Shown: one piece after another, positions 38,101 through 50,100 of the stretch
Numbering within the stretch: position 1 is the first letter of the stretch
Layout of the letters: each line of letters begins with the position of its first letter
Source of the DNA: Cymodocea nodosa
Lineage: Eukaryota; Streptophyta; Magnoliopsida; Alismatales; Cymodoceaceae
NCBI GenBank assembly: GCA_036874045.1
Contig: CM072341.1
Location: forward strand, 17,806,501 to 17,870,500
Length of the DNA stretch: 64,000 nt
Reading direction: 5' to 3'
Notes under the pieces: generated by a model
The model's database searches: none
What the model was told of the DNA's origin: nothing
The model's input: only the letters and a program-made list of their open reading frames with translations
Made by a program: the position numbers and the translations under genes

Positions 38101-41100
38101 AGAACAACCACCAAACTACTCACCATGCCACCCAACAACTAACCCCCCTCACTATCTTCGTCTCCAATTCAGACAACCGTACAAGTGCAATGGCCCAGTT
38201 GTGTCACAGCTGATACATCAAATCTGGTCCAGCAAGAAAGTGTGGGTGCACATGACTAATCTTCAACCCTCCAAGGTTGTGGACAAAACAAAGGCTGCAG
38301 TGTATATGAGGACCAAACATCCCACTCTTACTTCATCCACAGGAACCATGGAATGTTGCTGAGGCCTCTTAATATCTGGAATGGCTAAATGTCATGTCTG
38401 ATGAGCTTACAGCACTTCTCAACAACAGTACATGAATACTGGTACCCCCATTACATCCCATCTGTAATGGCTAAATGTCATGTTGATTCTTGTAAACTTG
38501 TGGACAAAACAAAGGCTACAGTGCATATGAACACCAAACATCACTCTAGTAGCTCTACAAGCCTCTCTTCATCCACAAGAACCTTGGAATGTTGCCGAGG
38601 CTTCTTAACATCTGGAATGGCTAAATGTCATGTCTGATGAGCTCACAACACTTCACAACAACAGTACATGAACACTGGTACCCCCATCTATCATCTTAAG
38701 CTCAAGTCTAATGGAACAATGGCACACTACAAAGTGAGATTGTTGTACAAGGATATTGACAAGAGGAAGGCATTGACAATATTGAAACCTTCAGTTTGTG
38801 GTAAAGTTTCCTACCATTTGTATTTTAACTAAATTTTTTATCCAATAGGTGGCTTATAAGACAACACAATGTCAATAATGCATTTCTTCATGGGGTGTTG
38901 AATGAGAAAGTACATGTGCATCAACATCAAGGTTTATCAGTAAGGAGTTTACATCAGGTGTGGAAGCTACACAAGTCCATCTATGGACTCAAGCAAGCAC
39001 CATGGTTATGGTTTACAAAACTAAGCTTATTCATTCAAGAATGTGGCTTTTGTCCATCACCCATCGATGTCTTCTCATCTTCAATAATAATGGCTTGATT
39101 ATGTACTTTCTCATTGTGATTAGAATGAGGTTAAGGTAAAAAAAAGATTGTCCTTAATGCAAGAGAGGTATTATAGATATATATAGGGTGAATTAGAAAT
39201 TGGATTGTTAAATGGATCTGAAATAGATTCTGCCCAATTAACAAAAGATCCAAAGATGTATACTCACACTCTCCCTTAAGCTAAAAGGTATATGTTAACC
39301 ATTCCTAGCTTATTACAAAGATTCTCAAATACATTATGACTTAAATCTTTAGTAAGAATATCAACTAATTACTTAGATAGAGTATAGGGAGTGGTAATAA
39401 GTCTCTTTACTATTAAGGGGGTGTTTGTGCATAATTTCTGTCTGGAAATGAATTGGCGGGAATATTGGGAAATGGAAAACTTAGGAAATAATAGGAGATG
39501 ACAAGAAAGTTTAAGTGTTTGTGCACGTTAAGAAATGACGAGAAATGATAAGAAATTTTGACGTGTTTGTACACGACAGAAAATAAAATGACATGAAATT
39601 TTGACGTATTTGTGTATAATAGGAAATGATGAGAAATACAATTTTTAATAATTTATTGAAATAGTAAATAATAGTACAACTTGAAAGTAATATTTTAAAT
39701 AATATAGTATTTAAAATATATTTTGAATACATAATTCATTACAAGTAATTGACGGAGAAAGTTAAGTACTGAAAACAAGAATGAGGTCTTCAGGTTCTAG
39801 AGTTTTCTTCTTTTGCGTTTTTTGTACATCTTAGGAAATTTGACTATTTAATTTGGTAGCCATATTATCATCAAACATTGTATATAAGTTATCATAGATA
39901 AGACATGTCTTTTTTGTACATGATTTACATTCTAGATGTTACTGCAAAGAAAATATATAAATAGTTCACTATTAGTAACAAGTTGAATTAAAAATGTGTT
40001 CTATGTAATGAATTATTTAAAATATTTATGTTCCTGAATAAATTCATCTCATATTTCCTTCGGTATATCAATATGACCATAAATATAATCTCACTTCCAT
40101 CCACTTTGTTTTGAAATCTTTGTATAATTTTTATACATGGTCTTCCAAGTTTTCATTCTACTTTCCATATGTTTTTTTTCAACATTGACATTTGTTTGAG
40201 TATTGTATTTGGTAATCACCTTTATCCATGTCTCTGCTTTGAACTTACCATCTTGTTGTTTTGCATTTCCTTATTTGATTTCTACCGTTAATATAACTAA
40301 AAATATTTCATCTTGTTTTGTACTCTAATTCATGTATTTTCTTTTTTCACAACATTCAATGAAGTACATTGGCAAGTACAGGTCATTTTCCTTAGAGATT
40401 GTATAATTTAAATTTGGTTCTAAAACATGATTTTCATTTTATATAATTTGAGAATTAATTGTTAAGGAGATTAATTCATTATGCCCAAAAAGTGTGATCA
40501 CAAGAATAACAAATTATCACTTAAAATCATTGTTCAATAAATCTTTAATAACTCATATGCAATAAAAAAGTGTTGTGGAATATTTTATGGAGGAAGTATG
40601 GACGTTTTCCTCAGGTTTTTAAAAGAAATTACACCATTTTTATCACTCAAATATCAATTAAATCAGATTTGGAATTGCAAAATTGATAGCAAATTTCGAA
40701 CACCAAATCTACACTTTCCTAATTAGGATTGTAACACTGCACACCTTTTGAGCTCTCTTGATTTTACAATTCAAAACACTTTTAAAGTTTCTTAGAAAAT
40801 CACAGAAAATAGTAGACTTGAACATCAAAACAATAGCTATGATTTTACTCAAAAACATTGTTGGACTTTTAAGTTTGAAATCAAAATACATCCTTATCGC
40901 AAAGTCATGAAATAGAGAACACCTTTGGCAAAATACACTTATTTCAGTATTCAAACAGGTGCCAAAAATTTTGTAAAAATCTGTAAAAATATCTCATTAA
41001 TAGATCTAACTAATGACTACATTGATTTGGCAAAATACAATCATGAATCAATTCAAATATGCATAACAATCAAGCATAGATTTATAGACAATTTTTTTAT

Positions 41101-44100
41101 TTTTCGTTTAACATTGCAGCATCAACATAACACACATATCTTGAGATTTCTCAACATTCAAGCATGAAACATAAGTATTTTTCATTTAAGCTCATTTGGA
41201 ACTAAGTAAACAAAATTTTTTTGAAACAAAAACATAATAAAAACCTAGGTACTAATGCAATAAAAGATAAAAGTGACCTTCACCCTTGTGTTGAGTTGGT
41301 CCAATCACTCCACTCCCATCAAAAGCTCCTTTACATCTTCAAGAGCTTCTTCTCCATGTGGATTTCCTTGAATTCCAACATCCTTAGCACAACCACGACA
41401 CTAAGATAACCCTCCAAGATGTGAAAAAAGTCGAGCTTGATTGGTAAAAGAAAATTATGATTGAATGGAGTTGTTTCCATGCACAACCTCCTTGAACACA
41501 CCCCTCACAATCTCTCTTTTTAGTTGCAACACAACTCTCAACCTCTCCTTTTGTGTAGAAATTTTTCTTGCTATCACCAAGGATGAGAAATCAGGCACCA
41601 AGAAGAGGGGATTTCACCGATTGAAGGAGGAGAAGAATGTAGTAGCCATCCAAGGGTAGGGTTAGATGCTTCACTTATTGGCTCTAAGAAATGTTAAATG
41701 GTGATGTTTCTTGGGTTGCAAAAATTGCACCTTAGCCCTTATGTATATGGGGATCCACATCTCTAAGTATTCCTTAAATCATCTCCATAGGAAAATTTAC
41801 ACAAAGACCCAAAAATTGTCTATTGCTTCTCTAAATAGTTCATTTTAGATCTTTATTCTTAATTCCTGCAAGAAATATTATATACCTTCAAAACCTTTCG
41901 AAATATATGAATATGACATTAAAAAAATAATATTAATATATAAAAATACAAATAAATCACATAAAATTATGTTGATTAAATTTTCCATATTTAAACTTTG
42001 CTAGTTCTTTAGCAAAACTTAAGCTAATAATAATAAGGAACACTTGAAGACAATCTATTTATACAATTAAAACAACAAAAATGTAAATAACCAAAAATAA
42101 GAAATCTTAACTTACTTTCACAAATTGTTGAATCCTTAGATCTCCCTAGTGGCATAGTGGGCTTTCCAGAGGTGAACTTTCTAGAGGTCCATATGTAGTG
42201 TGTGAATGGGCGGTGGATTAAGGTTAGGGTTTGATTAAGTTTCGATACCATGTGATTAGAATGAGATTAGGGAAAAAATGATTGTCCTTAACACAAGAGA
42301 GATATTACATATATATATATATATATAGGGTGAATGGGTAATTGGATCATTAAATGGATCTTGACCCAATTAACCAAAGACCCAAAGACATATACTCATA
42401 CCCATCTATGAAGATGACTGGTTAACAAGCAACAACATGTCACCTAAGCAACTTCATCCACCAACTGGACAAGCACTACAAGCTCAAGGTTCTTGGCCAA
42501 GTGCATCATTTTCTTGGAATTGAAGTTCTATTCACTTAAAAAGGAATTCTTCTCTCCTATTGTAAGCATGCTTTGGAGTTATTGGCAATGATGAATATGT
42601 TTGGTGCAAATACCAAGTTTACAAAAGGTCCACCTTTCACTGATCCTTCTCTTTATTGACAAGGTATTGAAAGCCTCCAATATCTCGTAGTTGTTAAGTT
42701 GGATCTCTTGCTTGTTAACAATGTGTGCGTGCCAATATGTGGCACAACCCACAACTGCACATTGGAGTGTGGTAAAACTTATTCTAAGATACCTCAAGCA
42801 CACTATCTCACTTAAGCCCCATCTCACACCAATGTGGCAACCCACACTTAGTTATTTGCTGATCTTGACTAGGTTGACTGTGTTGACAATTGATGATCAT
42901 CAGAAGGATTTGCCATATATGTGGGACCAAACTTGGCATCATGGTCCTCCAAGAAGTAGAAGATCATTGCATGGTCATCAACAGAGTTTAAGTACAAAGC
43001 TCTCACCAATGCAACTATGGACATGTGGGTTCAATCGTTGTTTAATGCTTCCATGAATACACCAAACTTATGGAGTGACAATTGAGGAGCCACATTTTTG
43101 GCTGCCGACCCAGTGCTTCACGCATGCATAAAACACAAGTGAACTACCACTTCGTCAAGGTACTTGTTGCTAAGAAACACATTGCATCTCTAGTCAATGG
43201 CACAAGTAGCAAAAATCTTTACAAAGGCACTTCCTCATTTATCTCGTAATAAATTCAGATAGAAGTTGATGTCCTCAACAGAGAACCTCCGACTTTGGGG
43301 GGCGTATTAAGCATGTATTATTGCATTCCTATGTTGTTTTGTTTTCTTGTTGTTTGTGCCTATGTGTATTGTGTATGTTAATGGTGATAACATCATCTTC
43401 CATTTTGTTGCAAATCATTGGTGTATAAATATAGTTGGAGGGAGTGGTGGTGGTGGTGTGAACGCTTAAAAAGATATCGAATATCAGGGGGGAACTCGAA
43501 TGCCTACGAATGATGCCAACACCCCACCAACGTGAACCCAAAAAGGACCCACATTGGTGAAGGAGTCACCACCTAGTCCATTAAAGGGAGACTAAGAAAA
43601 CCTACACTATCGATCTCTCGTGTATCAATGACCGATAAGAAAAGTCCCCTAAGACTCTAGGCAAGTCTCTCGGGTACAAGTAGGGAAGGTGTGAGGCACC
43701 CTACCCGCCTGGCTGAAGCTGGCCTCTCTAGAGGGTCATGCAAATGTTCTATCAAGCTTTAAAGTGCGAAACAAGGGATTACGGGACAAACGAAAGGTTC
43801 TCCCTAGAAACCATAGGCTCACAAAGCCTATGTAAAGATCGCAGGTCTTTAGTCAAAGTAGGGGAAAAGGGTCAAATATTTGGCTTTCACCAAGGTCAAC
43901 ATAGTTGACCCGATCCATTAGGGGGTGACCTATGTGTGGGATCACTCAAAAGATCTATCTAAACACAAGTTTGGGAAGGTAAGAAACCTTGGGCCCAAAA
44001 GGCCCAAGTAAAGGCAAAAGCCTTTGGGGTTAACTATTATAAAAAGTCAATCGGGGGTAGAAGAGTCATGCAGAAAATATGCATGATGGGCCTAAGATAT

Positions 44101-47100
44101 CAAAGTCATAGACTTGACATCTCCCCTTGGGGTACTATAAGTCAGTATTGTGGTCGGGCAGCCTCAAGGGGTAGAAAGGTCCAAGATAAAATTGACCTTA
44201 GGGGTTTTTATACAAAATGTACAAAATGGACCTCTCCTAAGGTAAAAGCGGTTCGGAATACACCCAAATTGGTAATATTCCCCCTCTAAGGTATCACATG
44301 AAAGAGTGATAGAGTCTCTTTAGAGGGTAGACAAAGGTCTATGATAAAATTATCCTAAGGGGCATTTATACAAAATGTACAAAAAGGGCCTCCCTTGAGG
44401 TAAAAATGGTTTGGAATACACCCAAACAGGTAATATTCCCCTTCTAAGGTATCACATGAAAGAGTGATAGAGCCCCCTTAGAGGGTAATGCTTAAATTAA
44501 ACCAATTTAAGTAGTGCTGACGTCAGCAGATAGATTGCTGGCGTCAACAAACAAGACAGTGACGTCGTCAAACAGTATGATGATGTCAACAGACAGGCAT
44601 GACATCATCATGATGTCAGCTTGTTAACCGGCTGCATTAACTGGTCTAGCCGGTCACCTGACTTGGATTAATCGGCTATAATCGGTTAATCTGTGGGTGG
44701 AGCCTTGGATTAATCTTGGGTTAACCGGTCTAACTGGTAACCCGTGGGTGGAGCCTTAGATTAATCTTGGGTTAACTGGTCTAACCGGTAACCTGTGTTT
44801 AATCCACCGAGCCTGGATCTGATTATAGGATTCGGGTACGGCAACCCAGATCCAGGTAAACTTTAAGTTTATCGGATTTGTGCCCGTCCAGGACATGCAT
44901 ATGGCCGAGATATTCTCGGCCGTCAAATATCGGACGGCGAAGGGGGCAACCGGAGGGACGATAGTATCGTCTTCTCCTGCGACGTCGCCGGAATCCGGCA
45001 ACCTGCGAACCTCAATCCTGAGGTTCGCGGTCCTCTTGCCCCTAATGTTGGTGTCGACACGCACGGGGCGTCGACGAAGGCCTAGTGGAGACACTAGGCA
45101 CGACCGCGACTATGAACATGAGGTGTCGTGCAGGAACGATGACGCGATGAGAGTTGGGGGACGGAGCGACGATGCAGTGGGACGGCGAAGCACGTCGGAG
45201 CAGCGGTGGTGCAGTGGAGCACGTTGGGTTGACGTCGCACATCGAAGCGGCGGTGGCGCAGCGGAGCGGCTGATGCAGCGGAGCACGCGTTGCCAGCGGG
45301 AGGCTCATGGCAGGATCGTCAGATCTGAATCTGACGGTCGGAATTGGACGACTTGGAGAACCCTCAGATCTAGATCTGACAGTCCTTAACAGAGCAATCT
45401 AGCGGTCGAGATCAATCAGATATTAAATCTAATCGAACGGTGCGGATGCATTGTGATGATATCTGACGGTTGGATCTTGCGCGATGAAAAGCAAAAGATC
45501 AGACGGTTAGGACTTAACCTGTGCGATCATACGGACCAGATCTCACCACTACGAGATCAAATGGTCCAGCAGAACCCCGATGCTTGCTAGAACTCAACGA
45601 GTCCCGCGACTGAGGCAGCCGTCATCGAAGATGACGGCTACCTTTTTCGGCGAGCTGGGGAATAGCAAAAACGAGCTCGCACGCCCTGGATGAAGGTCAT
45701 ACATGTCGAGGCGCGACCTCCTGAGCTCAAACATACCTCAATCTCGATCGGAGGAGGTCGAGTCGAGGTGGAAAATGCGTAAAGCCCACGCGGGAAAAAG
45801 GGTCAACGGCAAGCTTTGCCGTCGACCATGAAAAACATGCATTTGGAAGAAAACGCTAGAAAATGAAATTTAGAACTTCACAAATGCATAGCTAGTCATT
45901 CGGGTGGGTACCTGCACGTGGAGGAACGGTCACGGGATGGCTGGAGACAAGCGGCGATTGTGGCGACTGGACGACGGCGTGCGGCGACTGACGATGTGAT
46001 TTTACGACAAGAGAAAAGCAGATTTGTGGTTTTGCACGAATCCCTAGGAGGTTTTAAGGGAGATATCTGGATTGGATCTGAATTCGGATCTAGGTAGATT
46101 TGGCACCGACAAGTCGGTGAGATGACGGCTGCCACGTGGTAACACAAAGGGCAACATGTGGCAACTGTGCCACGTGGCCAAATTTAGGTAATGGTCCCTC
46201 CTGGGTAATTCAGACATGTTGAGTCCGATTCCAGCCTCCGTTTTGGCAAATTCGACTTGTAAGACGTTGAAATACCTCGAGAAGTCAAATCTTCAAACAA
46301 ACGGCCTAGATTGTCCGAGTTGATCTCGGACAATCCAGAGACCCGATTAACAATCTGATTGAAGGGTTGGTCAATCAGGGAGTAGATGAGTCTCATCCTA
46401 TGATCGGATTTCTCGATCGTTAGTCGATGAGTGAGATTCTCATTCCTCACCCAAATGGAGGGACAGAATTCCCTGGAGTTAATCTAGGAAGATCACGGGT
46501 GCGATCAATGATCTAATTGAAGGATCGGTCAACCCGAGGGGCATTGATCATATCAAGATGATCAAAAGTACTTGATGGCAAACAAGATGGATTCAAAGTC
46601 AAAACACCTTGTACGAACGACCATGATCGTCTGGGGCAGAACCAGGCGATCAACATGCGTCAACATCGATCAGATAGCGTATCTATACAATCTAAGGTGC
46701 TCCGATCGCGAATATGTGATCAGACGACTGATTCAACATTTCAAGATGTGCCAAACAAGATAAGGGCCGAATGGATGATCCAGATTGTCTGTGATTGATT
46801 CGGACAATTGAAAGCTCTGATTGACGATTCGACCAAAGGATCAGTCAATCAGGGAATAGGGAGGCCCTAACCATAAGGTTAGACGGAGGAAACTCCATTG
46901 GGGGACCAATAGTGGTCGTACACCCAAACAAGGCCAAGGTCATTTAGCACTACTCTAGATGACTGAGGTGTACAATTGCATAAGCGCAATGATAGTGTAC
47001 ACCTTGGGGGTTGTAACAGTGAAAAAGGTAGTTCTTAAAAGGGGGGGTCGAGATTTAGGTGTCTACAGGTGGATCATTGGGGGTCGAGATTTAGGTGTCT

Positions 47101-50100
47101 ACAGGTGGATCATTCCCAGCAAGCCATTCCTCACTAACAATCACATAATAGTTATCAGTTTTCCTTGAAGTGTAAAAGCCTTAAAATTTTGAAGTGAGGT
47201 AACCTTGTTTTATATGGCACTAGCCTTAAAAGCCATAAATATTTAGGCAATTACCAGAAATAATTATATAGCAGGATTCATTACCAATGAGAACATACTA
47301 CCAACTTAACCAACTATACATATTTGGAAGAATTCAAAAATTGAGAGTAAGTTTCTGGTCATAAATCAGATTCTGAGGAACTGAAACCTTTATCAAACAG
47401 ATCACAACCTTATGTATCACCCTCAACATAAAAAATTATGTATGCCAAGCACAACAAATGGAATCTGACTAGCTCATGTTAATTCTTTGTTTGTGCATGG
47501 AAAAAATCTAGGGATGTTCTTCAAATTGCACGTGACTTGATGCTTTGTGGCTTTTATAAATTTCACCGTTACCTAAGAAAACACAAGTTTCAGGCTTATT
47601 GAAAATTTTTGTCTCCATAATCATCAATTGATATGCACGTCTAAAAGGCATAAAGACTGAAGTACATGTTGTGGAAAATTGTATCTTCCTTGATGATTTT
47701 TTATTTTTTTGAAAATAGTGAGAAATTTGCAATAGATAACTTTCTCCGAAAAGTGACCTTTTGATCAAAATCAATTTCCCTAACATTATACGAAATGGAT
47801 CATATTCATAGTATAAATGTGAAGAAAGACAAAAATCTCAATTCTATAAATGCTAGTGTTTTATTTCAAAGGTCGTTTGCATCTTAGATATTCACTGATA
47901 GATATGCACGTCTAAAAGAAGTAAAAAAATGTTGAAATTATAAAAAAGGAATGAAACCGTTAGATTCATCATCTAGGAATCTAGTTGACCATGGTGGCTA
48001 GAATCAATCCATATCACGAAATTTTGCTGATACATATCAAGTTTTAGAAATACTACTATTACAAGTACTTGTATTTTGAAGAATACAAGTTTTTTGCTGA
48101 TAAATATCAAGTTTTAGAAATACTAATATTACAGGTACTTGTATTTTGAAGGATACAAGTTTTTTGGTGGAAGTTTGTGTATTGGCTTGGACTTCAGTTA
48201 TCATTCCATAATTGATAGAACTCATGGAGAAAAACATGTTTTGACTGTGAAGCATGTGGGTATGAGAGCGCTATCTGCTGAGATCCATTGTAGAACACCT
48301 CTTTTACCATTCTCACTTTTCCCACCTTTCTTTCTTTGATCCATGCTTTCCATTTCTGGAAATCCTTGGAAAACACTAGAACTCTCTCCAGCATCAACTT
48401 TGCAGCACTTTGGAGGAGTGAAAGGTTTTCATCTCCTCTTTTTTCCTAGTCTCACGTTTATCATATCTTGCTTTAGAGTAGATCTAAGTGTTTCATGTTT
48501 TTAGCTATTCCAATTATTATTATTATTTATCTTATAGTTATCAGATTTTTATAGATTTACTCTTTATCTTGCTTGCAAACTATCTTGCCTAAATTTACTT
48601 ATATTGCATAGATTGATAAAAATGTAGATGTTAACCTTTGTTTTTATCCCTTATTTTAAAGTAATTTCAATGTCAGTAGATATTTCTATTCAAAAATATA
48701 TGTTTCTAGCATAAAAAATGAATATATAAGTGGCTAGCTTTAACCAATTCAAATGGGGGATTCTTGAAAGGCGGCAGTCAGATAATAGTCTTTCATAATG
48801 GTATACAATAGTTTCTTCTTCATGTTTACTAAATGTGCACCATTGAAGGAGAAATTTACTATATATAATGAAATGTATATATTACTTCATTTTTCTTAGT
48901 GATATGTCATTTGTTCTGGACTTTCTAGATGATCAACAAAAGCATTTAATGCTCTACCTATTTGAGGATTTTATATGAAATAATCAATTCACTGTGTAGT
49001 ATTGGTGAGAAAATGTAAAGGTTCACGTTTACAGATAAATGGGTGTGTTTTGTTTTTGTAATTTATGTTTTGTAATCGTTGCAGATATATGCTTTGCTGG
49101 GACTAAGTTTTATTTATTGTGATTGCAGTTTGTTTCATGTGGGAATATTTCTTTGGAATCTTCTTATGAGAAAGTCCCACAATGTGTGTACACATCGACA
49201 CTTTTATATGAGTATTTTGGCCTTCAAACAAAACCATCCTATTTCAGACATTTGAAGAGCAATTTAGCATATTCAGAGGTTTGAACTGATGAACTATTTG
49301 CTTCTTCTCTTTACTTTAGGAAGGAACATGATAAGAACTACTTTTTATCACTAAACAACAAATACTGGCATATCTTGTCCAATCTTGAGCCAGTCAATAT
49401 AATTGATCCTAGGTCTCTTGTGAGACACTGATTATGAAATCATTGATAAGGAAGAACTTTTATACAATTGATTTTGAAGTAATTATTCTTTGATTTGAAG
49501 GTTTTGTTTGGTGTATTCCACTCTGCTACATATAATGTCAATTTATTTCCACACATACATGCACACATTGAGATCCATAGGAAATTCATGGAACATATGT
49601 GGTGCAAACACTACATGCAATGGTATCCATCAAAGACATCTTGGACATGATTTATCTTACTGCATAACCTTTTCTTAATCATTATGCTTTCATTATTGTT
49701 TCCATTACTGCTAAAGTTAAATTCCATGTATTAATTTTTAGTCCTACTTAGGCTACATTTGGAATTGAATTTCTACCATAACTTTTTTAGAAAAACATTG
49801 TTTTCAAGACATTTTTCCAAATGCATCCAGTGGTTGCAACTATTTTTTGAAACATGGCTTTTGCATTTCAGTTTAAATTCGGTGTTTTTCAAAAAGTTGT
49901 TGGGAATCAGTTTATGAAAAGACTTTAGAAACATTATCTTTCGTTTTGAAGGCCATCCTTATAATTTATTTGCATTTACACAAAAGTCATCAAAAAAACT
50001 GTAGACAATATTGCTTTCCGATAAGGTAGTTTTATGAAATAGTTGTAAGCTCACCGTAATTCCAAATGCAGCCTAGTCTAAATCGTTTATATTTTCTGTT

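Larger units (their letters stand above)
43457..47067. mobile_element. Solo LTR, 3.6 kb, inserted in the 3' LTR of Copia
   Basis: It begins TGTGAACGCTTAAAAAG and ends GGTGTCTACA (TG...CA). GGTGG flanks it on both sides (43452-43456 and 47068-47072), and the outer Copia LTR continues on each side (GAGGGAGTGGTGG, then ATCATTCCCAGCAAGCC), matching the uninterrupted 5' LTR. No RT, integrase or gag can be read inside, which fits a solo LTR left by recombination. It is richer in GC than its surroundings and has internal tandem repeats. Family is not identified; the length favours a large-LTR lineage. A frame at 44880-45389 has no recognisable domain. Confidence 0.75.
35553..47139 (+). mobile_element. 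Old Copia LTR retrotransposon, host of nested insertions
   Basis: It lies in intron 1 of the membrane-protein gene, same strand. The 5' LTR (35553-35726, 174 bp) and the 3' LTR (43305-43456 plus the end at 47139) share TATTAAGCATGTATTA, ATTGGTGTATAAATA and GCCATTCC...CTAACA. Flanks CTCAC and ATCAC fit a 5-bp target duplication with one change. Internal order is Copia: decayed zinc knuckle CPVCGAHGYNPYKC (36615-36656, His replaced by Tyr), protease WYVDNGATHH (36795), integrase debris, KCVFIGYPTSKGYQCID (37896), RT with VWKLHKSIYGLKQAPW (about 38959), and RNase H at 42660-43290 with FTKALPHLSR. Many stops and frameshifts show it is dead. LTRs look roughly 75-80% alike by eye, so the insertion is old. 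Confidence 0.9.

Noticed and set aside
39115..42400. Initially taken as a sense LTR element
   Set aside because: The primer-binding-site complement lies beside the right repeat and the purine tract and RNase H tail beside the left repeat on the minus strand, so the element is antisense.
45042..45389. Overlapping frames in the GC-rich part of the solo LTR (169 codons plus, 88 and 112 codons minus)
   Set aside because: They overlap on both strands, are rich in Arg, Ser and Gly as random GC-rich DNA gives, contain no domain, and lie wholly inside an LTR.
48139..48339. Frame over the end of the 70-bp repeat reading towards GLDFSYHS and HGEKHVLTV
   Set aside because: Considered as exon 2 of the membrane-protein gene, but the true exon with VSCGNISLESSYEKV lies at 49129-49278 and splices in phase.
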